From Pinus tabuliformis (lineage: Eukaryota > Streptophyta > Pinopsida > Pinales > Pinaceae), in NCBI GenBank assembly GCA_031772625.1, contig CM062804.1, positions 1,016,774,514 to 1,016,838,513 of the forward strand: DNA of 64,000 nucleotides. Direction: 5' to 3'. The notes beneath the pieces are model-generated. The model saw nothing but the letters and a program-made list of their open reading frames with translations, did not search any database and was not told the DNA's origin. Below are positions 11,241 through 22,985 of the stretch, in pieces; position 1 is the first letter of the stretch, and every line of letters starts with the position of its first letter. The position numbers and the translations under genes are program-made.

Positions 11241-12144
11241 TCTAGGCGGGTAGTTACTTCTGATTATGAATTTAATCTTACAAATTATTGATATTATTAA
11301 CATTTTGAAATCGCTTATTAATCCTAAAATATTGGTGTTTTAGAGGTCAATATTAGTTGTTTTTGTTTTATTTTTTCCTGCTAAATGTAATTTGTATGTA
11401 TATTTGGAAAAGGATTTCCAAAATTTTAATTGAAGAGATGTCTTACAACTTATTAGGAAGGGCAGGTTGTAATGTTGTGAATAGTTGTAAGTATTTTAGT
11501 ATTAGTTTTATGAGAGATGTTATAGTATCTATAAATGAATATTCACATTTAATTGTTGGTTCAATAGGAAAGAAATGTTATAATGTGTATAAATTAATAT
11601 TCACATTTAATTGTTGGTTTAATATGAAAGAAATGTTATAATGTGTGGAAATGAGTGTAACGATTTCAAGGTCTACACAAAGGTCTGTAATATAAAGCAC
11701 TAGATTAAGTAATAATAATAAAACATAATATCATCTCAATTAAAAAAAATGGATTTAATTAAATCAGTTATATTGTAATTTAGTTTTTATTAATGAAATT
11801 ACTAACCAAAAGTTTTCTAGTCCTTGGCGATCAGTGGAGTGTTCACCCAAAACATTTGAAAAGTTAAATTCATAACACAGTTTTAGTATGACAATAAAGT
11901 AGTCCCCCCCCAATTTCCAATTGTTTCTTTCTCACCTCTATCATCTCCTCAGATTATTCCTTTTATTTCTAAGTATTTGGTTTCATATCGTTGTCTGATA
12001 TTCGATAGTTATACCTTTTAAAATGTATCAAGATCTTTATCATAAAGTTTTATAGTTCCTGCACAACCCTCGTATGCATTGTTGAGCTTTTGCGACTCTT
12101 CGCTAGCACCCTTGCTCATGATGGATTCAGGCACGGGGGGGCTT
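11241..12144. other. AT-rich intergenic DNA
   Basis: No gene found. Upstream flank of the RBP45-like exon, with the short tandem repeat listed separately. It ends in a G run (12135-12141) and the target site GGCTT of the solo LTR that follows. Confidence 0.4.
11533..11648. repeat. tandem repeat, 58-bp period, two copies
   Basis: ATTCACATTTAATTGTTGGTT appears at 11541 and 11599, each followed by a GAAAGAAATGTTATAATGTGT string. Confidence 0.75.
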
Positions 12145-14358
12145 TGTAACAGGCCTGGTCAAAATTCCATGTAAAAGTTAATAAAGGCAAAAATAAGACC
12201 AAGGTCATGGGACACATATTCCAAGTTGAATGGTGGGCAAAACATCCTACTGGGTCTCACTTCAGTTTATTGTGGCTAAGGAAATTGTCAACAAAAGGAA
12301 AAGTGGCATTTTGGCACATTTATTTATGAAAATAATGGAAATTAGAAGAAAAGGAAGGTGAAAGGTCACAAGTTGCATGTGAGGAGGAAATGAAAGAAAA
12401 TAATGGAAATTGAAGAAAATAGAGGCCTCATTGATAAAAAGGCTTTTGAGGATCAGTGGACAAGGTTTGGTCAGTGCAATTTTTTGTCAGTTCATTTTTG
12501 GAGCTCTTGTTCTATTCTCTCTCTCTCTCTCATACTCTTGAACACTTAGAGTTTTCTTGGGGCAATCTTGGAGAGTGTGGCATACTTGGATACTTGGAGC
12601 AAGAAGGCAAAGGAAGAGTAGGAAAGCGCAAGAGGACATCGGGATCAGCAGCTACAACGGGTTTTGCTTGCAGGTACCGAGTTGCAGGTATGTTTTTCTC
12701 ACTAGTTTTGGCATGCATTACATATGCATGTGGTTTATTGGTCATGATCTGTCATTAGCATAGAGGATTGCCTAGATTGACAATGGATTTTCCTAGCCTT
12801 GCCATTTCCGGGAACGCCATGGTGTTGTGGGTTCATTTCTTTATTTTTTTTCGGTTGGCTTTCATGTTTCCTTTAGCTTGGGTTGAGTTACTAGTCCTAG
12901 AAGCCTTAGTTAGACAAACACTCTGGAAGCCCTGTAACAGCTTGGGTTGGGTTACTAGTCCTGGAAGCCTTATAACAACTTAGGTTGAGTTACTAGTCCT
13001 CAAAGCCTTGGTTAGACAAACACTCTGGAAGCCCTATAACAGCTTGGGTTGAGTTACTAATCTTGGAAGCCTTGGTTGGACAAAGGCTCTGGAAGCCCGG
13101 CAGCAGTTATGGGTTGAGTTACTAGTCCTGGAAACCTTGGTTGGACAAATGCTCTAGAAGCTCGGCGGCAGCTGTGGGTTGAGTTACTAGTCCTGGAAGC
13201 CTTGGTTGGACAAACATTCTAAAAGCCCGACAACAGTTGTGGGTTCAGTTACTAGTCCTGGAAGTCGGGTTGGAACAAACGCTCTCGAGCCCTAGACAAC
13301 TTAGGTAGAGGCTGATTTGGTGATAGTTAGTGATGTCCGACCATGAGGTGGAATCATTGGTTAGGGGTTGAGGTGGTTTGGCTTCTGGGAGCCCTGGTTC
13401 AGTTTTGATGGATTTGTTTCATGATATCCCATATTCATGCTTGGAATATGGAACGAGGTTGACTGGCCGAAGAGAGATTTGGCTCAGCCATGTCTACGGT
13501 CGGGTGGTTCATGGAAGTCCCACACCTGGTTGGCCTTTGCATTATTAATATGAGGTTATTTCTCCTTGTTAATTCATGAGTATTATACTGGTTTATATGT
13601 GGATTATATGGTTGTTGTTTCCTTGGTATTTATGTTGTTATTATGTTGGTTATGAACATGTATTATGATAGTGGCTATGTATGGATCTCATCATGTTTTT
13701 ACTTGTAAATGAATGAACAATGTATCTATGGCCTAATAGATGAAATTGCAACTAATGTGTTGAGGCATCAATGCTTCTTAGTGATTCTCAGATAAGTATG
13801 AGACCCATATGCTCAGTTATGTTGTTAAGACCTGTAGCTTTCATGTTTGTGACATGTTTGACGAAATGCTTATCATGGCTAGTAGGGGTCCAGTCTAGTC
13901 CTTATTGACGTATTTGCAAATGTATCTTTGTTCCGCTATGAAATTTCATGTCTGAAGCTGTCATTGAGTTCTGGGCAATGACCTAGGCTTTGGTCCTAAA
14001 AAAGTGGCACAAATCCCCGAGTTGCGGGCAAAGCGCTGGGGAAAAAGTCCCCGTATGCTCGCTTGCCCTTACAATGGGAGCATCTGGAGCCTCCTAAATG
14101 CACCCTAGTCCATATCAAGGGAGCGTCCAAGGGTTTGATGTACTAAAACTTTAGTTGGACTCAAGGGTTGGTTACTTGAGTGGTTGGGATGGCTCTTGGG
14201 AGTTTTGTTGATTATGTGGAAGGTCTGTGTGATGTGTTCTGTCAGTTCCACTTCCTCAACTGACACATAGGGAGTCGAATCATATCATAGTAACTTCTCA
14301 TCACATGTTTACCCTGGTTAGTCGGTTACTTGGGTAGACGTGGAAGGAGGGTGTGATA
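12145..14358 (+). mobile_element. solo LTR, family X copy A
   Basis: Begins TGTAACAGGCCTGG and ends GGGTGTGATA (decayed from a ...ACA end). It is flanked on both sides by the same 5 bp, GGCTT (12140-12144 and 14359-14363). There is no internal region, so it is a solo LTR left by recombination between the two LTRs of a full element. It shares the start, the tandem ACTAGT-containing array and the terminal block with the minus-strand copies at 15150-17128 and 58554-60478. A (CT)n stretch lies near 12519. Confidence 0.75.
12882..13290 (+). repeat. minisatellite inside family X LTR, about 64-bp period
   Basis: Seven occurrences of a GAGTTACTAGTCCTGGAAGCC-like unit starting near 12887, 12951, 12989, 13053, 13117, 13183 and 13247. 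Spacing is mostly about 64 bp with one short unit. Related copies in the other two LTRs carry fewer units. Confidence 0.8.
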
Positions 14359-14539
14359 GGCTTTCCTCCCCTCCCCCACAAGACATAGTTTCCTTTAATG
14401 CCCTAGTCACTGGAGGATCGTGCTTTTAGAAGGCAAAATCCTCAATGTTTGTGACAAAGACTAAATGACATCCCAAAGGTGGAGGTTAATGTTATGCAGT
14501 CAAGACCTATGCCCATGAAGCTCACGGATTAGGGGTTAA

Positions 14540-15115
14540 CTGGCTAGCTCATGGGCTTCTGCCATCTTTTAGATCTTTGTGTGACTGGATTTACAAGCAC
14601 TAGAAGCCCATGATTAAAAACATGGTTTTTGTGTTTTTCCGTGGACGAGGGTTTTACACTTTTTTGTTTGAAGATAAAGTAGATTGGGATCTCATTTTCA
14701 AGAGCGCCCCTACTTCATGGAGACACAAGGGTTATATCTAGATCGATTGAGCCAAGATTTCAACCTATAATGTGACGTCTCGTCTGCAGTCTTGGGTTGG
14801 GTCAATCTTTCTTTTTTTCCTCTTCATTGTTGGAATGAAGAAACCTTTCAAAGTATTGGAAATTCCTTTGACAAAATATTGACATAGCAAAACCCTAAGA
14901 ATATCTTCAAGCCCATGCCCATATTTGTGTGGAGGTGGACCTTGATAATGGTCTTTTGAAAGTAACGAATCTTAATCTAGATAATTGGCCTCGCATTTAG
15001 GAAGTTGATTGCGATCAACTTCCCTTTAAGTGCAAGTATTGCCATGAATATGGCCACTTTGCACGCAACTACAAGAAGAAGACAGAGTAACAACAAAAGC
15101 AATCTTATGAATGAG
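14540..15115 (+). pseudogene. LINE ORF1 relic: DUF4283-like domain and CCHC knuckle
   Basis: In shifting plus-strand frames the sequence reads GRGFYTFLFEDKVDWD and PTSWRHKGYISRSIEP, then a WV...NEETFQSIGNS segment, then QLPFKCKYCHEYGHFARN near 15015-15075. This is the usual order of plant L1-type ORF1 proteins, in which a DUF4283 domain is followed by a zinc knuckle binding the element RNA. The knuckle has C, C and H, but its last cysteine is replaced by asparagine. Several stops interrupt the frames. The remainder of the ORF1 lies beyond the LTR inserted at 15150. Confidence 0.6.
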
Positions 15116-15149
15116 AGAAATGGCACCAATAAAAAAGGAGGAGATGTAT

Positions 15150-17128
15150 TTTAACAGGCTCCTCCCACATTTACCCAAATTCACAAGCTTGTTAGTGTAA
15201 ACATGAGATGAGTTTCACTATGACAAGACCCGACCTCCGAGTTCCAGTTAAGGAAGTGGGGCCTATAAATTGAACACTTATTGACATCCAACAAGGAATA
15301 CATATCACTTAGGAGTTTGACAACCGCCCTAGGTGATCAATCCCTGAGCTGGAAGCCGTTTTCTCTGACCCAGCTCCATAATCACACCCTTGATATTGCA
15401 TCCATGCAATTGAAAGCCTATAACTACACTCACAAGCTTGTCTCCATACGAGTATGAACCAAATCCTCTAGTTTGTGCATGCGGTTCCGGGATCTAAGCC
15501 ATTTTTTCAGGCTAGCCTCCAGACCACTACCCAAAATTGCCTATAACTTTCTGAAAGCATAGAAAAGACAATAACAATGCTAACCATTCAAACTCAAGCA
15601 AGAGCTTGACCGAGACATGCCTAATCCATGATAAACATTTCGTCAAACATATGGTAAATGTGTGAGCTACAAGTCATGAATGCATATATGGTCATAAACT
15701 TATGATTTTCATCTAAGAATCACCAAGGACCTAAACCCTCTCTAGCCAGTTGCAATAACACTTGTTAGCCCATGCATTCATTAGCTTATCAAAACATGAC
15801 AAGAGCCATAAATAGCATACACCATATAACGAGCATATAACTGGCAAATAACCAACATAGAAACCATGGCAAATTAATCATAATGTCAACATGATAACCA
15901 ATATAAGTGCTCATAGATCACAATAGGAAAATAACTTGTATTAACATATGCAAAAGCCAACCAAGTCAGGAACTTCCACGTACCACCCGACCATAGATTG
16001 GGTTGAACCAAATCTCTCTTTCAGCCAATCACCCACGCACCATAATCCAATAATGAATGTTGGATCTCATGAGATAAACCAAGACAAAACCAACCAGGGC
16101 TTCTAGAGGCCAAACCACCTCAACCCTCAACCATAGTGATCTCACCTATACGGTCCAGAAATCACTAGCATCAACCAGATCAGTCTCTACCCAAGTTGCT
16201 TAGGGCTTCAGGAACTAGTAACTCAACCCATATCCTTCCAAGGATCCAAAGCATTTGTTTCAACAAAGACTCCATGAACTAGTAACTCAACCCACCAAGG
16301 GCTCCAGAGCATTTGTTCCAACTGTGACTCTAGGAACTAGTAACTCAAACCACCAAGGGATCCAAAGTGTTTGTCCCAACCTACGACTCCAAGGAACTAG
16401 TAACTCAACCCAAACTATTCCAAGGCTTCCAAAGCATTTATTCCAACCCACAGCCATAGGGAAACTGAGAACCAATCTGAAAACGAGTGAGAAACCCACA
16501 ACACCATGGCTATCTAGAAAATGGCAAGGCAAGGCTGAAACCATTATTAATCCAAGCAAATCTCCATGTTAATGACAACACACAACCAAGGAACCTCATG
16601 CATATACCATGCATCCAAAAATCAGCAAGGAAATCACACATACAACCTATTACCTGCAAAGTATCCCTGTTATTGATGTTGATCTGACTTTTCCCTTGTG
16701 CTCCCTTGTTTTCCCCTGCTTTCTTTCTCCAATCCAAGTGAATGCTAGAGTGCTCCAAGAATGCTCTAAGTGTGCAAGAGTGTGAGAGAATGAACTAGAG
16801 CTCCATCCCAAAATTGTAAAAAAATCTAGCAACTATTTCTCTGAAGCCTTTTTATTATTGAGGCCTCTGTTTTCTTCATTTTCCTTCATTGTTCCTCTAA
16901 TTTCCCTTGCATGCAAATATGCGTGTCTTCACCTTAATTTTCTCCTATTTTCATTTATTTTCATAATTAAATGTCAATTAGCCTCTTTGCCTTTGCCAAT
17001 TTCTGTAGCCATTATTAATCCACAAGTGATGCCCATTATGATATTTTTCCCAACATTCAGCTTGGAATACTGTCCCATGACCTTGGTCTTATTTTTTTTA
17101 CAAGGAAAGTCAACCAGAGGTTGTTATA
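15150..17128 (-). mobile_element. LTR of family X, copy B (probably solo)
   Basis: Reverse-oriented copy of the 12145-14358 LTR. On the minus strand it begins TATAACAACCTCTGG (canonical start TGTAACAACC) and ends ...GGGAGGAGCCTGTTAAA. It splits the LINE ORF1 relic, whose low-complexity tail resumes at 17129. No polypurine tract lies next to its start and no internal region is present, so it is probably solo. I could not find a matching 5-bp duplication. Confidence 0.6.
16205..16415 (-). repeat. minisatellite in family X copy B
   Basis: Four GGAACTAGTAACTCAACCC-like units near 16212, 16276, 16334 and 16394. Reverse-complement equivalent of the array in copy A. Confidence 0.75.
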
Positions 17129-17900
17129 GGTTCAACAAGGGATAATAATCAAGGCCCCTCACAAGAAAATGCAGGAGCAAAGGGGAAAGGCCCCATGCCA
17201 ACCAAAAATAATGGGCTTGTGCTGGAGAGTGTACCTCTGTCAGTAATAATAAGCACTCTCCATACCCAAATAATACCTTTGCTATTTTGAGTCAATTACC
17301 AAAAGAAGGAGAAATTCTAGTTAATAAAGAAGCAATGGGGAATCCTCCCAGCTATGCCAAGCCCACTTCGCTTGTTGCGCAACATGGAATGCCTCCCTTC
17401 GAGGATGCCCCTGTGGAAAATACAAGAGAAGGTTCAAATTCAAAAGTGGAGGAATTTCACTTCCCAAGGGCTCTCAAGGCTAAGGGAGGTGGACTTCTGG
17501 AAAGCTCTATGAATGAAAAATAGAATGTGCATGGAGAAGAGGAAATATATCGCTCGCAAAACAAAGCAGGAAGGAAGACAAATAAACAGCTTTGAAATGT
17601 TCTTTAGAAAAAAGGAAAAAAAGAAAAAAGAAAAAAGGTAGTTTCAAAGTGAGAAAATAAAAAAGGATAAGGAGATGGGGACCAAAATGATAATCAATCC
17701 ATCCAAAATTGTCGCTAGGAACGTCAAGAAGAATGGATCAGGCCTCCAATATTAAGGCAATAAATCTCATGGTAAATAATGAATTTTATCTCTTGAAGTT
17801 ACAGGGGATTGGGCACTAACAAAGGGTGCCCAAAGTTTGATATTTATTAAAAAAAGAAATGTCAACCATTCAAGCAACTTCTAGAAGAACTGAAGGTAAC
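17129..17900 (+). pseudogene. LINE ORF1 tail and possible ORF2 start
   Basis: Directly after LTR copy B a plus-strand frame reads DNNQGPSQENAGAKGKGP, the Gly/Pro/Lys-rich linker typical of plant ORF1 C-termini. An open frame at 17287-17523 and a Lys-rich A-rich stretch (17600-17690) follow. Near 17790-17830 the translation LLKLQGIGH resembles a decayed SWNxRGLG start of an ORF2 endonuclease. No full endonuclease or RT follows. The assignment rests mainly on its position opposite the ORF1 fragment across the LTR. Confidence 0.4.
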
Positions 17901-19778
17901 TCTTATAAAACATATTTTTGCTCCACATAATCAGAGTAATGGGAATTCTAGTATGTTGATTTGAATGTTCCTCTGTTAGAGGAGAAGAATCATGATGTGT
18001 AAACCAAATATCACAGTTAATTTTAGATGTGCAATATAATTTTTTTTCGGCTGATACAGGTTTTTTGGAGAGCCTACACCTCCATAGACCCAAGGTTTCT
18101 TAGGCCAGTAAGTATGTGAATAGATAAGAACAATAAAGACCATCATGAGGTTATAGTTATTGCTAGCCTCGAAGCAATTGTAACGTATTCTCTTGATGTA
18201 CAAGATGTGAGTTGGGCGAATATTTTTTATTAATGAAAAATTCTCATCATGGTTAAAAAAAATAAGTACCAATAATTTTGATTATGTTCGTAACCATGAT
18301 ATTTTAAAACATATAAATAATAAAGAAATAAAATTTAATAAGTTCAATTAACACCCAGATGGTGTGACAAGAGAGGAACAGGGGGTGGGCAAGTTGCCAC
18401 GGCCCCATCTAGCCAACAGGCAAGGGGACGTGGCAACACGCCCCCTGCAAATGGAAAATCCTAATCACATGAATCATACCAATTATGTATGCCACCTTTA
18501 TACTCCAAACCAAGGTGCTAAGGCAGTCTCACATGGGAAGGCATGTTTTTTATAGTGCGGAGGTTGTAGAGAGTTAAGACGAGGGGTGATTCTAACACTA
18601 GTTGTATTGTCTTGGCTCCAAGTACTAGTCGCAAACCAATTATGATTTAGACGAGGGAACGTAGGCCAAAGAACCAAGGTGATGGCCATGCAAATGGGAG
18701 AGTGATAGTAACAATGTAGAGTAGGTCATCCATTATTTTGGCATGGGAATTAGCATATTGGAGCCCAAGGGTGATGGGATATGAAGTGACTCAAAATAAG
18801 CAAGGGCAGAACCTATAAGGAATGCAAAGGAGAAACCTAATTGTAAGACTCTCCAGTCTGCAACGAGACTCTACACAAGGGCCAACAGAGCACTGGGAGA
18901 ACAAGTTGCGTACAAAAGGAGAATAAAAGGTGGATGTATTAATTATCCCATCAAACGAGGTGATTTTAGGCGGTAAGGACAGTTGTAGTGAGAGGGGTTG
19001 CATCTTACCACACAACAAAGAATAGAAATCCTCAATTGGTTTCAGCCTAAACATTGCAAGCCCACCAGTCGACTTGAGTGCATGTCTAACCCAGGTAAAA
19101 AATATCTTAGAGATCCACACTCCTCTATTTATTGAGTTTGTAGCCCATGTATTATTTGGATATTAAACTCCATTCTCATTACAATTATGGGAGAATTGAG
19201 CCATCATGGTCCAATCTCCCTACTTTGAAACTAGACACATCATAGAGAAGGGGAGGTGAAAGGAAATTGGGTAAAGTTTCAATTGATGGAAGGAAGTATT
19301 ATTATCCAAAATAGTCTATGTGGAATGTGGGAGGAGTGGTGGTCTCAATCCTTTGTAGTGGTCCAATTTTTCCACTCAAGAAGCATGCAATAAGGTTTAA
19401 CTGCTTAGATTATACAATAAGGTGACAAAGTAACCATGAGCTGCCTTAAGACAACAACAATAACCAATGAGGGGTACCCAGTCTTGAATGGACAGATATA
19501 CAATAAGACTCTAAAGGTCTGTATGACTTTGTTGCCTTCAAGATAGGTTATTGCTCTAATAACCATCATGTCAAGGCAAAGCGGTCAACCAAGAAGAGGG
19601 GCAGTGTATTATGAAGCTCATAGTTGTAGAGGGAACTCTCACCTCCAAGATAGGACAATGGATTCAACAACACGATATCGTGAGCAAACGCCATAACAAA
19701 GACAAGCATAATTGACTCAGGCAGAAATAAAAGCATCTACCCAGGGAGTTAGTTTCTCTAATGCAGCAGTACATGCAA
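17901..19778. other. non-coding, no feature recognised
   Basis: Mostly AT-rich, with a short GC-richer segment at 18365-18455. Open frames such as 18791-19120 (minus) show no domain and low-quality composition. Confidence 0.35.
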
Positions 19779-19915
19779 TGTGGGAAGCCTAGATCCCCGA
19801 CATAGGACAAACTCACAACAATACAAGTCAATACATGCATATTATTGACCTATTATGGTAGATGTAATTAATTTTAGGTAGAGCACTAATGGACAACCAA
19901 GAAGCAAGGAGAGAG
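19779..19915 (+). repeat. dispersed direct repeat, copy 1
   Basis: A block of about 137 bp beginning TGTGGGAAGCCTAGATCC and ending AAGCAAGGAGAGA. It recurs at 21705-21841 in the same orientation. The end of the block may be the start of a gag-like frame continuing as MHNHLKYYDGHLNLL to 20125, which I cannot assign to a family. Confidence 0.7.
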
Positions 19916-19936
19916 ATGTAGTGGACCCTGGATCAT

Positions 19937-20125
19937 ATGCACAACCATCTCAAGTACTATGATGGTCACCTGAACTTGTTGTACCATCAATTGGCCAAAA
20001 TCGAGCAACACCTCAAGATTCCTCCAGCAACACCTCGTCCCCCAGCGAACCAAGCAAGCCTAATCGCCATAGCGAGACCAAATTTTGATCCCCTCCCATG
20101 GTTGGATGATGGTGAATGTTTTTGA
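19937..20125 (+). pseudogene. unrecognised short frame, possible gag fragment
   Basis: A 62-codon frame with helical, Leu/His-rich N-terminal half (LLYHQLAKIEQHLK) and a Pro-rich segment (PPATPRPPANQ). The composition recalls the N-terminal part of retrotransposon Gag, and it follows a duplicated block, but no diagnostic motif is present. Confidence 0.25.
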
Positions 20126-21479
20126 TCTTTTGTATGGTTATGGTTGGATAGGAAGGCAACCTTGTATAGGTTTGTCTTAATCTTATTGTGTTTTGTTTTG
20201 TTTTTCAATGTGACTATACGTTAGATTCAATTTTGGGTATGATTCAGTCTCCTTATTGAGAGACCAGTTTGAATGATGTATCTTTCATATGTAATCTCCA
20301 GTTCTCGAAGTAATAGAAGTTCACTTTACGCAGAAAAATGTGAATCTTGAGATGAATGACACGCCTAACCTATGACTTAAGTAGTCACGACCCAAGGGCA
20401 TCTAAGTCGTCAAAATCACCTGGGAATTGCACTAGGCCTGGGCCACGACTGGATAAACTTAAGAAACAGAATAAACAACTGCACAATCGACATAATCGAC
20501 TGACTCAACTGTTGGATCGACTGTTGCGGTTGTAGGCTATGTCTCTGTAGGATCTACTGTTGCTGGTGTTGGTACTGGATTGACCGGTTCGCAGAGATTA
20601 TTGGATGCCTGTCATCAGTGAGATTGTACTGAGAGGATCCATATTCAATTGGGCAGCTATACTTTCATCCAACATAGAGAAAGTTGTTCAATACTTCAAA
20701 TAATCCAAGGCAAAAGGCTTCAGTAAAGAGAAAATCTACTTTTAGTGCCCGGATGATTGATGCCATATAAACCTGGCATGATCTATTCATGTTTGTGCTA
20801 TGTGGGACCTGCCCTGTCTGTCTTGACTGATATAACTACCTGATCTTTAAGCCCTTAACCAGTGAGTGGTTGCCCGCCATTCTTCAGTTTACCCCACCCC
20901 GTCAAAGTGGAAAATTCACTACTGAAAGGCCACCTTTCATAATTGAAATTACCACAAAACTCTTAGCATGGTTGGATTTTTGTCATTAAGTTTTGAACTA
21001 GTGACCTTCACACCACGAAGATCCGTAATTGAATAACCTATCATCGTCTGCTCTATGCCCCATGAGAAATTATTGTTAGCATTTAAAACTATATATCATT
21101 AATATGTTAACATTTGGAAATATTAATAATAATAATACATATTTATTATATTAAAACAATTTTACAAAGTTGGCTTATTTTTCGAAAATTACTAATGGTT
21201 AGATTTTTTTCAATCTTATTGAAACTTTCAAAGGAATAATAAATTATTAAATGACTTATTTCTACTTTTAACTCAAAGTTTTTATGTCCCTAATGATGGG
21301 TAGAGTGTCCACCCAAAATGTATAAACAAAATAAATTTGCAAACATAGTTTGTTTACAAAAATTCATCTGACAATATGAATAACTCTCAAAATCTTTATA
21401 AGATTATGTACAACAAATATATCAAGATAATTTTAACACCATTGCCCCCCCACGCGCACACACACGTATTATTAAGTAG
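20126..21479. other. non-coding, no feature recognised
   Basis: No domain-bearing frame. The segment near 21295-21330 weakly resembles 11835-11860 (a GAGTGTCCACCCAAAA-type string) and may belong to one dispersed repeat. Confidence 0.3.
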
Positions 21480-21700
21480 AGTTAATATATAAAGACTTTA
21501 AAAAAGGGGTTATACATAATTATTATATATTATAATTAATTTATATATAATTATATATAATTCGAATATCATCAAATTTATAATGATGATAATGATTAAT
21601 GCCTACTGAGACCTATATTATTTATTAGACCTTAATAAGATAAGAAATTAATTATAATTTTTCAACATTTTATTTCTATGCTAAAAAAGAAATAGTATAG
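21480..21700 (-). mobile_element. LINE 3' end fragment with AT-rich tail
   Basis: The stretch 21585-21690 (ATGATTAATGCCTACTGAG to CATTTTATTTCTATGCT) matches the 3' UTR of the longer LINE at 21960-22080. Below 21580 the sequence becomes an AT repeat, like the (TA)n next to that LINE. It therefore looks like a second, very short, 5'-truncated copy of the same LINE family. Confidence 0.55.
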
Positions 21701-21704
21701 ATGG

Positions 21705-21841
21705 AGTGGGAAGCGTAGATCCTCGACATAAGACAAACTTGTAGTAGGACAAGTCAATACATGCAAACTATTGACCTATTATGGCAGATGGAATTAATTT
21801 TAGGCAGAGCACTGATGGATGACCAAGAAGCAAGGAGGGAC
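21705..21841 (+). repeat. dispersed direct repeat, copy 2
   Basis: Second copy of the 19779-19915 block, 1926 bp downstream in the same orientation. It ends at the (TA)n tail of a LINE, which may have inserted here. Confidence 0.7.
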
Positions 21842-21843
21842 AA

Positions 21844-21848
<5 letters not shown>

Positions 21849-21925
<77 letters not shown>
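21849..21925. repeat. (TA)n microsatellite
   Basis: An almost perfect TA repeat of about 77 bp with TATG/TGTA variants at its right edge. It sits at the 3' end of a minus-strand LINE fragment, the position of a LINE simple-sequence tail. Long Ile/Tyr open frames across it are artefacts. Confidence 0.9.
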
Positions 21926-21937
<12 letters not shown>

Positions 21938-22985
21938 ATATGTATATAGTACAAGAACAACATGAATTGTAATAATAATGATGATTAATGTCCACTAAAA
22001 TTGACATGGTCTATCTGACCTTAAAAAGGTAATAGGTTACTTAGAATTCTTTAGCATTTTATTTCTATGCTTGAAAAGCATTAAGAGAACTGTTTAAAGT
22101 TCACCATAGTTTTGTTGACTTAAAGGGTCGAGAAGGTTGGTAACGCGACAAATATTTTGAAATTTAAATTTAATGTGATTATAAGTTGGATGATCTAAGA
22201 GAAAATGTTTTTCATCTTCAACCCTTTTAATGTCCCAAAGGTGATATAATATTTCATCCCATGGTGTTTTAGGAATTGGTCAATGCCTAGTTTCACTATA
22301 AAACTCATGAGAAATCGTTCTTATTTTAGCAATGTTTATTTTCTTCTTTACACTACTCAAGACAAGGATAATTTTGAGGATAATTTTGATTTTTGAGCTT
22401 TGGGTTAATCACCTCTTTATAATATCTTAGTTTCCCTTTTTCCCTCCAATTCTTTATCCCCCACAATTTCTCCTTGAATTTTGATGTTAATATTTCTAAT
22501 ATTATCCTTATTTTCCACAATTATCTCCTCCTTTACCCCCCAATAATCTAGCCAACACCAAGCATACTTATGCCATCCTCGCTTGAGTCGAAGGTGATAG
22601 TTTTAGCTAGAGTTAGAAGCATTTTTAAGAAACCGATTGTCACCCATGTTGTTTAATTTCTTCTTATACACAAGATACCTAGTCATATGCATGCTTTCAA
22701 TTAGGAAGGGTTGCTTTGATCATGGGGATAGGATAGGGTGTATTTCTTTTAATGTCGAGATGGCAGGTTATAAATTGCTTTTGGATATTTTATATCTTTC
22801 GTTGTGACTCCTTAGAAATACTACTACCCTAAAGCTCACATCCATATAAAATAATAGGAGTGACAAGAGCCTCAGAGAGGAGTTTATTTTTATCACATAT
22901 CTAAAGGTTCATTGGTTTACAATTGTTTTCAAGCCCATAATAAGCTTTCCATCCTCTATTTTTTTTCAACCATAATTAGAAATTT
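21926..22985 (-). mobile_element. 5'-truncated LINE: RT thumb and C-terminal region
   Basis: Reading the minus strand from 22985 gives RGWKAYYGLENNCKPMNL, then EALVTPIILYGCEL and SISKESQRKI, then MTRYLVYKKKLNNMGDNR, then KKKINIAKIRTISHEF and DEKHFLLDHPTY near 22220. This is the order of the distal RT/thumb and C-terminal zinc-finger-like region of a plant LINE ORF2. Only a few stops interrupt the frame. The expected CxxC...H...C finger has lost cysteines (HLWD, LLDHP). There is no RT catalytic core upstream: the match stops abruptly at about 22985, typical of 5' truncation during target-primed insertion. A 3' UTR and the (TA)n tail follow. Confidence 0.75.

Noticed and set aside
12132-12144. 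Polypurine tract upstream of LTR copy A
   Set aside because: The G run is followed by GGCTT, which is repeated at the other end of the LTR, so it is pre-insertion host sequence and copy A is a solo LTR.
21754-22007. Ile/Tyr-rich open frames on both strands
   Set aside because: Translation of a (TA)n microsatellite.
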